From Ulvibacterium sp965248315 (lineage in GTDB: Bacteria; Bacteroidota; Bacteroidia; Flavobacteriales; Flavobacteriaceae), in contig NZ_CBDFIX010000002.1 in NCBI RefSeq assembly GCF_965248315.1, positions 434,001 to 498,000 of the forward strand: a DNA stretch of 64,000 nt, given 5' to 3'. Shown piece by piece: positions 35,995 to 44,179 of the stretch. A program made the translations under genes and the position numbers. The stretch's first letter is position 1, and every line of letters begins with the position of its first letter. A model generated the notes under the pieces. That model searched no databases. It had not been told where the DNA came from and worked only from the letters and a program-made list of their open reading frames with translations.

Positions 35995-37782
35995 TCAGTG
36001 AAATGCTTCATAAATTTTCTTGGCTTTGGCAATTCCCACGGTTTTTGCCAAATTATCGATTGAGGCTTCCTTAATCCGTTTTACGGATTTAAAATTCCTC
36101 AACAGTTCTTGGGCGGTTTTATCCCCAATGCCCGCTATACCCACAAGTTCGGAGTCAATCGCCGATTTGCTCCGTTTATTTCTGTGAAAGGTAATTCCAA
36201 AACGGTGCGCCTCGTTCCTAAGTTGCTGAATAATCCTTAAGCTTTCCGATTTTTTATCCAAATACATCGGAACGGGATCTTCGGGAAAATAAATTTCCTC
36301 CAACCGCTTGGCTATACCGATAATGGCGATTTTTCCCCTAATACCCAAAATATCCAAACTTTTGAGCGCCGAGGATAGTTGTCCCTTACCCCCATCTATA
36401 ATAATTAATTGGGGCAATTCAGCTTCTTCTGCCAACAGCCTTTTATATCTTCTAAATACCACTTCTTCCATAGAAGCAAAATCATCAGGACCTTTTACGG
36501 TCTTGATATTGTAATGTCTGTATTCCTTTTTGGATGGCTTGCCATTTCTAAAAACCACACAAGCCGCAACCGGATTGCTTCCCTGAATATTGCTATTATC
36601 AAAACATTCAATATATCTAGGTTCCTTACCCAGCCTAAGGTCTTTCCGCATTTGCGACATAATCCGATTCGTATGCCTATCCGGATCTAATATCTTGATT
36701 TGCTTAAACCTTTCCTGTCTGAAAAATTTGGCATTGCGTTCCGAAAGTTCCAGGATTTTTCTCTTATCACCGAGTTTGGGAATTGTGACTTTTAAGTGGG
36801 GTTCCACAATTACCTCGAACGGAAGGTATAATTCCTTCGATTCGGATTTGAATCTTTGACGTATCTCAACTATGGCCAATTGTAAAAGATCTACATCCCT
36901 TTCATTGAGCTTCTTTTTTAGCTCCATGGTATGGGATCTTACAATAGATCCATGGGAAAGCTGCAAAAAATTCACATAGCCAAACGCTTCGTCAGAAATA
37001 ATGGAAAATACATCTACATTATTAATTTTTGGGTTTACTATCGTAGATTTTACTTGATAATTTTCCAATACCTGAACTTTATCCTTAATGCGCTGGGCCT
37101 CCTCAAACTTCATTTCATCCGCCAAGACCTTCATCTGTTTTTTGAAATACTGAATGGAGGATTTAAAATTGCCTTTTATGATCTCTCGGATATCATCAAT
37201 TTGTCTGTGGTATTCTTCGGAACTTTGTAATCCTACACAAGGCCCTTTACAATTGCCCAAATGATATTCCAGGCACAACTTATACTTACCTGCAGCTATC
37301 TTTTCCTGAGAAAGGTCATAGTTACAGGTACGCAATGGATAAACACTTTTAACTAGGTCCAACAATGTCCTTACTGTACCCATGCTTGTATATGGGCCGT
37401 AGTATTCCGACCCATCTTTGATGAGTTTCCTTGTAGGGAATATTCTTGGAAAACGTTCTTTTTTGATGCATATCCAGGGATAGGACTTGTCGTCCTTTAG
37501 CATTACGTTGTATCGTGGTCTGTATTTCTTAATTAGGTTGTTCTCCAATAATAACGCATCGGATTCCGTGGGAACGACTATATGTTTTATCCGGTTTATT
37601 TTCTTTACCAGCACCCGGGTCTTTCCATATTCATGATTCTTGGTAAAATAAGAGGTTACCCGTTTTTTTAAGTTTTTAGCCTTGCCCACATAAAGCATCT
37701 TCTCATCGGAATCGAAAAACTGATAAACCCCTGGATTATTGGGCAGGGTACTTAGTTGTATTTGGATGGGTACCTGGGGCAT
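35995..37782 (-). CDS. uvrC: Excinuclease ABC subunit C
   Basis: 595 aa nuclease of nucleotide excision repair, making the two incisions around a lesion. Domains: N-terminal GIY-YIG (NNPGVYQFFDSDEKMLYVGKAKNLKKRV), Cys-rich loop CNYDLSQEKIAAGKYKLCLEYHLGNCKGPC (~155-180), UVR motif (~210-245), RNase H-like endonuclease (ECFDNSNIQGSNPVAACVVFRNGKPSK) and helix-hairpin-helix end (LVGIAGIGDKTAQELLRNF). All elements are present. The patatin gene follows 19 bp after its stop, so the two are probably co-transcribed. Confidence 0.97.
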   Translation of the reverse strand: MPQVPIQIQLSTLPNNPGVYQFFDSDEKMLYVGKAKNLKKRVTSYFTKNHEYGKTRVLVKKINRIKHIVVPTESDALLLENNLIKKYRPRYNVMLKDDKSYPWICIKKERFPRIFPTRKLIKDGSEYYGPYTSMGTVRTLLDLVKSVYPLRTCNYDLSQEKIAAGKYKLCLEYHLGNCKGPCVGLQSSEEYHRQIDDIREIIKGNFKSSIQYFKKQMKVLADEMKFEEAQRIKDKVQVLENYQVKSTIVNPKINNVDVFSIISDEAFGYVNFLQLSHGSIVRSHTMELKKKLNERDVDLLQLAIVEIRQRFKSESKELYLPFEVIVEPHLKVTIPKLGDKRKILELSERNAKFFRQERFKQIKILDPDRHTNRIMSQMRKDLRLGKEPRYIECFDNSNIQGSNPVAACVVFRNGKPSKKEYRHYNIKTVKGPDDFASMEEVVFRRYKRLLAEEAELPQLIIIDGGKGQLSSALKSLDILGIRGKIAIIGIAKRLEEIYFPEDPVPMYLDKKSESLRIIQQLRNEAHRFGITFHRNKRSKSAIDSELVGIAGIGDKTAQELLRNFKSVKRIKEASIDNLAKTVGIAKAKKIYEAFH

Positions 37783-38301
37783 ATTTTGACGTAGGATCGC
37801 GTTTCTTTGACAAAGTTAAATTACTTTGTTTTATTGAAAGGTGAGGGAGTTTTTAATTTTTTTAACTCCGTCAAAAGAATTGACTTGTTATGTACAATCT
37901 ATTCACTATGATAGATCTTGCTTTTCGAAACGGAAATAATCTATGGACGATATACGGCACTGAATATTTTTACATTCTCCATAGCCCAATATTTTATAAG
38001 TATCTTTAAATCAGAATCTTATATTCATTTTTCATTTAACTTTAAGTTATGAGGCTTTTATTAAAATGTTAAAAATTGCCTAAAAATGTGCATTTCATCG
38101 ATAAAAAAGTGCATTTGATGGGTCGAATACGTTTTTTTTTAACTACATTTAAAGCACAAAATCAGTGAATGCATGGACAGTTATCTTATTACCTTGGGCA
38201 CCTACTTAATATTGATGCTTTTCTTTAAGGTTTATTTTGCAGTAGCCACAAAGGACTAATCCTCCTTCTTTCCACACTCGTAGATGTCTTAATCAACCCC
38301 A
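37783..38301. other. 519-bp gap, A/T-rich, with one small ORF
   Basis: No long gene on either strand and no RNA gene recognised. The left half is A/T-rich and unremarkable. A 28-codon membrane-peptide ORF is at 38173-38259 (separate entry), 42 bp before the cyclo-ligase gene. Confidence 0.5.
38173..38259 (+). CDS. Possible 28-aa single-span membrane peptide
   Basis: The ATG at 38173 opens a 28-codon frame starting MDSYLITLGTYLILMLFF. It has one hydrophobic stretch of ~20 residues (ITLGTYLILMLFFKVYFAVA) with D2 before it and K27-D28 after it, which fits a transmembrane micropeptide. It ends with TAA 42 bp before the 5-formyl-THF cyclo-ligase start, in the same direction. It is too short for homology by eye. 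Confidence 0.4.
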   Translation: MDSYLITLGTYLILMLFFKVYFAVATKD

Positions 38302-38871
38302 ATGTTGAAAAAAGATTTACGAAAGCAATATTCCAAATTAAGGGAAGACATTTCCGTTCCATCGCTAATTAACTCCAGTTTACATATTTCCAATAAACTT
38401 CTGCAGCTGCCTATATGGTCATTTGATTATTACCACATGTTTTTGTCAATTTCAGAGAAAAAGGAAATCGACACCTCTTTTACACTTTCCATTCTTCAGG
38501 GTAGGAATAAAAATGTTGTGGTTCCTAAAGTGGATTCCAATGGTAAGCTCTTGAACTGCTTATTATCCGATAAAACAAAATTCAAAAAAAGCACTTGGCA
38601 GATTCCAGAACCTGTGCAATGTAATGAAATTGCGTCAAAATTGATAGATGTAGTTTTTATCCCACTTTTGGCCTTTGATATCAAGGGGAATCGTGTAGGG
38701 TACGGAAAAGGGTTTTATGATGGGTTTTTGAAAGAATGCCGACCAGACGTCATAAAAGTGGGGGTTTCTTTATTTGAAGCAGAAAATAGCATTACCGATG
38801 TTAGTATGGAAGACGTCCCCTTAAACTATTGCGTTACCCCGGAAAAAGTCTACACATTTCCCCTTTCCTAA
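38302..38871 (+). CDS. 5-formyltetrahydrofolate cyclo-ligase
   Basis: 189 aa, cytoplasmic. Begins MLKKDLRKQYSKLREDI (N-terminal basic/ATP-binding helix). The C-terminal signature PLLAFDIKGNRVGYGKGFYDGFL is the family's ATP/folate site. It makes 5,10-methenyl-THF from 5-formyl-THF with ATP. It overlaps the convergent lspA stop by 4 bp. Confidence 0.93.
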   Translation: MLKKDLRKQYSKLREDISVPSLINSSLHISNKLLQLPIWSFDYYHMFLSISEKKEIDTSFTLSILQGRNKNVVVPKVDSNGKLLNCLLSDKTKFKKSTWQIPEPVQCNEIASKLIDVVFIPLLAFDIKGNRVGYGKGFYDGFLKECRPDVIKVGVSLFEAENSITDVSMEDVPLNYCVTPEKVYTFPLS

Positions 38872-39512
38872 GCCTCTTCCGAAGGTCTTGTCCCTTCTTC
38901 TTTTTTTCCAAAAGCCTTTTTATTGAAGACCAATAATATTCCCACGCCAGTGCTTATGGCCGTGTCTGCAATGTTGAATACAGGCTCAAAGAAGCGGAAG
39001 CTGTTTCCCCCAAGGTAGGGTACCCATTCCGGCCATGTGGTGTTGATCATGGGAAAATACAGCATGTCCACCACTTTACCGTAGAAAAGACTTCCATAAG
39101 GTTCGTTAGAAAACAAAGTAGCTACTTCACCTGTACTATCGTTGAATAAAATACCGTAGAATACAGAATCGATAATATTTCCCAAGGCTCCGGCAAAAAT
39201 CAAGGAAACCGCCAAAATCAAAGTTCTCGAAGAATTCTTCTGAATGGTATCATAGAGCCAGTACCCGATTCCCGCTACGGCGAATAATCTAAAAACGGTC
39301 AAGATCAATTTTCCTATGGATTCGGAAATCGGCAAAAAATCACTCAGTTTTGCACCCCAAGCCGCTCCAGAATTTTCAATGAACAATATCTTAAACCAAC
39401 TAAGAACATCGACAGACTCTCCAAGTACAAAATGGGTTTTGATATAAACCTTGCTAAGCTGATCTATTATCAAAACTATCGATATAAGTAAGAGGGATTT
39501 TTTTAAGCTCAT
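38868..39512 (-). CDS. lspA: Lipoprotein signal peptidase (SPase II)
   Basis: 214 aa membrane aspartic peptidase that removes signal peptides of lipoproteins. The catalytic pair is D115 (GALGNIIDSVFYG) and D183 (PVFNIADTAIS), and there are four membrane spans. The ~35-residue insert between spans 3 and 4 (GEVATLFSNEPYGSLFYGKVVDML) is usual for Bacteroidota. The upstream order ileS - DksA-like - lspA on the minus strand is a recognised flavobacterial arrangement. A 294-bp gap separates it from the DksA-like gene. Confidence 0.95.
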   Translation of the reverse strand: MSLKKSLLLISIVLIIDQLSKVYIKTHFVLGESVDVLSWFKILFIENSGAAWGAKLSDFLPISESIGKLILTVFRLFAVAGIGYWLYDTIQKNSSRTLILAVSLIFAGALGNIIDSVFYGILFNDSTGEVATLFSNEPYGSLFYGKVVDMLYFPMINTTWPEWVPYLGGNSFRFFEPVFNIADTAISTGVGILLVFNKKAFGKKEEGTRPSEEA

Positions 39513-39806
39513 CGGTTACTTTGCCGTTCGAGTGGGCAAAAATAGTTATATTATTTGATTTTCTTGGGATAGATGTTGCCCGTGACCACGTTCATTTGGC
39601 TTTTATCCTTTTTAAGATACTTTCCGAAAACCGCTAACATCGACTTAAAGAGAAAGCATATCGAAATCAACTATCCAAAAGAACAAAAGATGGGATATGG
39701 ACGGTGAAAAATTAGGCAGTCCACATGTGCTTTGTTCATATGCTGAAAACCAAAAACCTATGACGTCCAATGAACTATACAGGTCTTTCTCCTTGTTCTA
39801 GGCCAA

Positions 39807-40190
39807 TTACTTCTGCATATTCTTTGCCTCTATGCTCAACGTGGCATGGGGCACAAGCTTTAATCTTTCCTTATTGATAAGCTTACCGGTTACCCTACAA
39901 ATACCATACGTTTTGTTCTCAATACGCAGAAGGGCATTCTTAAGGTCTCGGATAAACTTCTCCTGTCTAATGGCCAATTGGGTATTGGCCTCTTTGCTCA
40001 TTGTTTGCGAGCCTTCTTCAAAAGCCTTAAAGGTAGGTGAAGTGTCATCCGTACCATTGTCACCATCGTTCATATAGGAACTCTTTAAAAGATCCAAATG
40101 GCTTTGGGCTTTTTCTATTTTTTCTTCTATCAGTGCCTTGAATTCTCCCAAATCCTTGTCAGAATATCTAATTTTTAAATCCTGTGCCAT
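39807..40190 (-). CDS. DksA/TraR-like protein lacking most zinc ligands
   Basis: 127 aa: a coiled-coil hairpin (~12-92) followed by the TraR/DksA C-terminal finger region (KTYGICRVTGKLINKERLKLVPHATLSIEAK). Of the usual four zinc cysteines only C98 remains; the others align to T101, S119 and A122, so a C4 finger cannot form. The family binds the RNA polymerase secondary channel and modulates transcription; Cys-poor DksA2-type proteins are known to work without zinc. The gene follows ileS after 5 bp and is probably co-transcribed. Confidence 0.88.
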   Translation of the reverse strand: MAQDLKIRYSDKDLGEFKALIEEKIEKAQSHLDLLKSSYMNDGDNGTDDTSPTFKAFEEGSQTMSKEANTQLAIRQEKFIRDLKNALLRIENKTYGICRVTGKLINKERLKLVPHATLSIEAKNMQK

Positions 40191-40195
40191 ATCCT

Positions 40196-43100
40196 TTAGT
40201 GTTTTTCGATCAATAATTTTGTATTTATTTCGTCAAAGGTCACTTCCGTGCCCTTTTCAAGTATTTCCTCAAAATCCAGTTCTGCTGTCAAGGTCTCTGT
40301 CTTGATGTAGCTTAAATTGCTTTCCACCGCTTTTTCGACCAATCCATCCTTTAGGATTTTTATATCGATTTTATCGGTAACCTCAAAACCGGATTCTTTA
40401 CGCAAGTTTTGTATACGGTTTACCAATTCCCTAGCGATACCCTCTTTTTTGAGTTCATCGTCTATGGTTACGTCCAAGGCTACCGTCAATGCGCCGGAAC
40501 TGGCCACAAGCCAGCCTTCTATATCTTGCGAGGAAATCTCTACATCCTCTAACTGTAATTTAATGATTTTATTTTCAATGTCAAGGGATATTTCGCCTTC
40601 CTGTTCAATTTTTTGGATATCCTCTTGTCCCAAATTGGCAATGGACTGGGCAATGCGTTTCATATCTTTTCCAAATCTGGGGCCCAAGATTTTGAAATTC
40701 GGTTTAATTTGCTTCACAAGGATGCCGGAAGCATCATCCAATAGTTCTATTTCCTTTACATTTACTTCCGATTTTATCAGATCGGACACTGCTTCTATTT
40801 CATGTTTTTGTTTTTCGTCCAAAATCGGAATCATAATTCTTTGAAGCGGTTGACGCACCTTAATCCTTTGTTTTTGACGAATAGAAAGCACTAGGGAAGA
40901 TATATTCTGGGCTTTTTCCATTTTACTTTCCAACACTTCATCAATCAGTGCAGCATCAAATACTGGAAAATTAGCCAAATGAACACTTTCAAAAGCCTCT
41001 TTACGTGTGGCGGCCGTTAAATCCTTGTACAAACGATCCATAAAAAATGGGGCTACGGGTGCCGATAATTTAACTATGGTTTCCAAACAGGTATACAAGG
41101 TTTGATAGGCCGAAATCTTATCTTTTTGATAATCTCCCTTCCAAAAGCGTCTTCTACAAAGACGAACATACCAATTGCTCAAATTCTCCTGAACATATTC
41201 TGATATGGCCCGGGTGGCCCGGGTGGGCTCGTAAGCAGCATAGGCCTCATCAACAATTTTGATCAAGGAGTTCAATTCCGAAAGAATCCATCGGTCTATC
41301 TCGGGGCGTTCATGTAAAGGTATTTCCTTTTCCGAATAATCGAATTGGTCTATATTAGCATAAAGTGCAAAAAAAGAATAGGTATTGTAAAGCGTACCAA
41401 AAAACTTGAATTTCACCTCTTCAACGCCCTTCATGTCAAATTTAAGGTTGTCCCACGGATTGGCATTGGAAATCATGTACCAGCGTGTGGCATCGGGGCC
41501 GTGTTCTTCCATCGTCTTAAAAGGGTCGACCGCGTTACCAAATCGCTTGGACATCTTTTTCCCGTTCTTATCCAAAACCAGTCCATTGGATACTACATTC
41601 TTGTAGGCCACCGAATCAAAAACCATAGTAGCTATTGCATGTAAGGTGTAAAACCACCCCCTGGTTTGATCTACACCTTCGGCGATGAAATCTGCCGGGA
41701 AAGTCTCGCCCTTATTAACCCATTGGGCTTTCTCAAAGGGGTAATGCCATTGCGCATAGGGCATTGAACCACTATCGAACCAAACATCGATCAAATCACT
41801 TTCCCGCTTCATGGCGTTGCCCGATGTAGAAACTAGAATAATTTGATCTACTATGTTTTTATGGAGATCTATTTTCTCATAATTTTCCTCGGACATATCT
41901 CCAACGATAAAATCATTGAAAAGATCTTTCTCCATCAATCCGGCTTCAACGGATTTCGTCATTTCCAACTTCAACTGTTCTACTGAACCAATGATAATCT
42001 CTTCGCTACCATCCTCCGTCCGCCAAATAGGAAGTGGAATTCCCCAATAGCGCGATCTGGATAGGTTCCAGTCATTGGCGTTGGCCAGCCAGTTGCCGAA
42101 CCTACCCTCCCCTGTGGCCTTGGGCTTCCAATTGATTTGCTGGTTCAACTCGTACATCCTGTCCTTTATCTCGGTGACCTTAATGAACCAAGAATCCAAG
42201 GGATAATAGAGTATCGGTTTGTCCGTCCGCCAACAATTGGGATAGCTATGCACATACTTCTCTACCTTAAAGGCCTTGTTTTCCTCTTTGAGCTTAATGG
42301 CAATCTCAACGTCTACAGATTTTTCGGGAGCGGTACCTTCCTCATAGTATTCGTTCTTTACATATTTACCTGCGAGCTCTCCCATTTCGGGACGAAACCG
42401 TCCCTGTAGGTCTACCAAGGGAACCGGGTTTTTGTTTTTGTCCAGAACCAGCATTGGAGGAACCGGGGGTTCCGCTTTTTGGGCCACTTGCATATCATCC
42501 GCACCAAAAGTAGGGGCCGTATGTACAATCCCGGTACCATCTTCCGTAGTGACGAAATCCCCGGCAATGACCCGAAAGGCATTTTCCGGGTTTTGATAAG
42601 GAAGGGCATAATCCAACAATTGTTCATATCCAATGCCTACTAAATCTTTCCCTTTGGTTTCGGCCAATATGGAATACGGAATCTTCTTATCCCCTTTTGA
42701 GAAATTGACGAAGTCGCTTTCATCTTTAGTTTCAAAAAACTTCCCTCCAAACAGTTTTCCTACCAATCCTTTGGCCAAAACCACATGGATGGGCTCAAAA
42801 GTGTACTGATTAAATGTTTTGACCAATACGTAATCGATTTTTGGTCCTACGGTAAGGGCTGTATTGGAAGGCAACGTCCAAGGTGTAGTCGTCCATGCCA
42901 AAAAATAAACGTCTTCCTCAATATTCTTAAAAAAGTCCGGAAGGGTCTCTCTTTTTGTCTTAAACTGTGCAACTACAGTAGTATCCGTAATATCCTGGTA
43001 CGTACCGGGCTGGTTGAGCTCATGTGAGCTCAATCCGGTCCCTGCCTTAGGGGAATAAGGCTGAATGGTGTATCCTTTATAGATAAGTCCCTTATCATAA

Positions 43101-43597
43101 ATCTGCTTCAACAACCACCATACAGATTCCATATATTTGGATTTATAGGTGATATAGGGATTGTCCATATCCACCCAATACCCTATTCTTTCGGTCATCT
43201 CGTTCCATACATCCGTATATCGCAAGACTGCTTTTTTACAGGCGGCGTTGTAGTCTTCGATCGTGATTTTTTTACCAATATCCTCCTTGGTAATACCCAA
43301 TTCCTTTTCAACACCTAATTCAACAGGCAGACCGTGAGTATCCCAACCGGCTTTTCGTTTTACCTGAAAGCCTTTCATTGTTTGGTAGCGTGGAAAGATA
43401 TCCTTTATGGTACGTGCCATTACGTGGTGAATTCCGGGCATACCATTAGCAGACGGAGGTCCTTCGTAAAACACATAACTTGGCTTCCCTTCCCTGGACG
43501 AAACACTCTTTTCGAAGATATGGTTCTCTTTCCAGTAGTCCAGAACTTCCTTGGCCACTTGTGGCAAATCCAACCCTTTATATTCAACAAACTTCAT
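40196..43597 (-). CDS. ileS: Isoleucine--tRNA ligase, eukaryote-like type 2, with altered HIGH motif
   Basis: 1133 aa class I synthetase charging tRNA-Ile. Length and C-terminal region fit type 2 (eukaryote-like) IleRS. The HIGH signature aligns as G55-I56-H57-H58 (SANGMPGIHHVMARTIKD) rather than H-x-G-H: first and third positions swapped. KMSKS is KMSKR (681-685). The CP1 editing domain (~170-430) includes VYFLAWTTTPWTLPSNTAL and GTGIVHTAPTFGADD. The zinc-binding/anticodon region follows. A -7-like TAATTTTG lies at 43638-43631. It is upstream of the DksA-like gene. Confidence 0.97.
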   Translation of the reverse strand: MKFVEYKGLDLPQVAKEVLDYWKENHIFEKSVSSREGKPSYVFYEGPPSANGMPGIHHVMARTIKDIFPRYQTMKGFQVKRKAGWDTHGLPVELGVEKELGITKEDIGKKITIEDYNAACKKAVLRYTDVWNEMTERIGYWVDMDNPYITYKSKYMESVWWLLKQIYDKGLIYKGYTIQPYSPKAGTGLSSHELNQPGTYQDITDTTVVAQFKTKRETLPDFFKNIEEDVYFLAWTTTPWTLPSNTALTVGPKIDYVLVKTFNQYTFEPIHVVLAKGLVGKLFGGKFFETKDESDFVNFSKGDKKIPYSILAETKGKDLVGIGYEQLLDYALPYQNPENAFRVIAGDFVTTEDGTGIVHTAPTFGADDMQVAQKAEPPVPPMLVLDKNKNPVPLVDLQGRFRPEMGELAGKYVKNEYYEEGTAPEKSVDVEIAIKLKEENKAFKVEKYVHSYPNCWRTDKPILYYPLDSWFIKVTEIKDRMYELNQQINWKPKATGEGRFGNWLANANDWNLSRSRYWGIPLPIWRTEDGSEEIIIGSVEQLKLEMTKSVEAGLMEKDLFNDFIVGDMSEENYEKIDLHKNIVDQIILVSTSGNAMKRESDLIDVWFDSGSMPYAQWHYPFEKAQWVNKGETFPADFIAEGVDQTRGWFYTLHAIATMVFDSVAYKNVVSNGLVLDKNGKKMSKRFGNAVDPFKTMEEHGPDATRWYMISNANPWDNLKFDMKGVEEVKFKFFGTLYNTYSFFALYANIDQFDYSEKEIPLHERPEIDRWILSELNSLIKIVDEAYAAYEPTRATRAISEYVQENLSNWYVRLCRRRFWKGDYQKDKISAYQTLYTCLETIVKLSAPVAPFFMDRLYKDLTAATRKEAFESVHLANFPVFDAALIDEVLESKMEKAQNISSLVLSIRQKQRIKVRQPLQRIMIPILDEKQKHEIEAVSDLIKSEVNVKEIELLDDASGILVKQIKPNFKILGPRFGKDMKRIAQSIANLGQEDIQKIEQEGEISLDIENKIIKLQLEDVEISSQDIEGWLVASSGALTVALDVTIDDELKKEGIARELVNRIQNLRKESGFEVTDKIDIKILKDGLVEKAVESNLSYIKTETLTAELDFEEILEKGTEVTFDEINTKLLIEKH

Positions 43598-43785
43598 AAT
43601 GGTCCTTACCTATACTACAAATTGAGGCTGCAAAATTAAGAATTTTGATTGGATTAAGTGACTGGTAACCTTATGAAAAACAGGCGCGGACACTGCCTAA
43701 ATCCCGTTTGTTAAAACTTTGGCGTCCATGTAACCTATTTTACCGTATATCAATACATCATTAACTATTAAACAAACATATAAAC

Positions 43786-44127
43786 ATGAAAAAGCTAATT
43801 GTAAATTCAATTTTGATGCTGGCCCTAAGTTTTTCCTTTGTATCCTGCAGAGAAACTACGGATAAGGCCAAGGATGCGGCCGAACAAGCCGGAGAGGCTC
43901 TGGAAGAAACCAGCGAAGATCTTAAGGAAATGAGCGAAGACATGATGGAAAAGACCAAAGAGGTTGGAGAGGACGTTAAAGAAAGTGCGGAGGATGCCGC
44001 GGATAGTGTAAAAGAGGCCGGTGAAAACGCTTTGGACAAAGCCAAGGAAGCTGGGGAAGATGTAAAGGATGCGGCCAAGGATGCAGCTAATAAGGTAAAG
44101 GATGCCGTAGATGGTGATTCCAAATAA
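43786..44127 (+). CDS. LEA-like, Lys/Glu/Ala-rich lipoprotein
   Basis: 113 aa. A lipoprotein signal (MKKLIVNSILMLALSFSFVSC, Cys21) precedes ~90 residues almost free of hydrophobic side chains: repeats of about 11 residues such as DKAKDAAEQAGEA, DKAKEAGEDVKDA and ANKVKDAVDG. This recalls LEA-group-3 and apolipoprotein-like helical repeats that fold on drying or at membranes. A strong terminator follows, so it is monocistronic. It may act as an envelope stress protectant; function is inferred from composition only. Confidence 0.8.
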   Translation: MKKLIVNSILMLALSFSFVSCRETTDKAKDAAEQAGEALEETSEDLKEMSEDMMEKTKEVGEDVKESAEDAADSVKEAGENALDKAKEAGEDVKDAAKDAANKVKDAVDGDSK

Positions 44128-44148
44128 ATCCTTGGTACAAAGATTACT

Positions 44149-44177
44149 AAACCCTGACCCATGGTCGGGGTTTTTTT
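44149..44177 (+). terminator. Rho-independent terminator of LEA-like gene
   Basis: Stem AAACCC-t-GACC / GGTC-g-GGGTTT with loop CAT, followed by seven T. Clearly oriented for the plus strand. The minus-strand TonB receptor ends 3 bp later. Confidence 0.9.
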
Positions 44178-44179
44178 AT

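Noticed and set aside
44149..44177. Considered as shared terminator for both strands
   Set aside because: The T run exists only on the plus strand.
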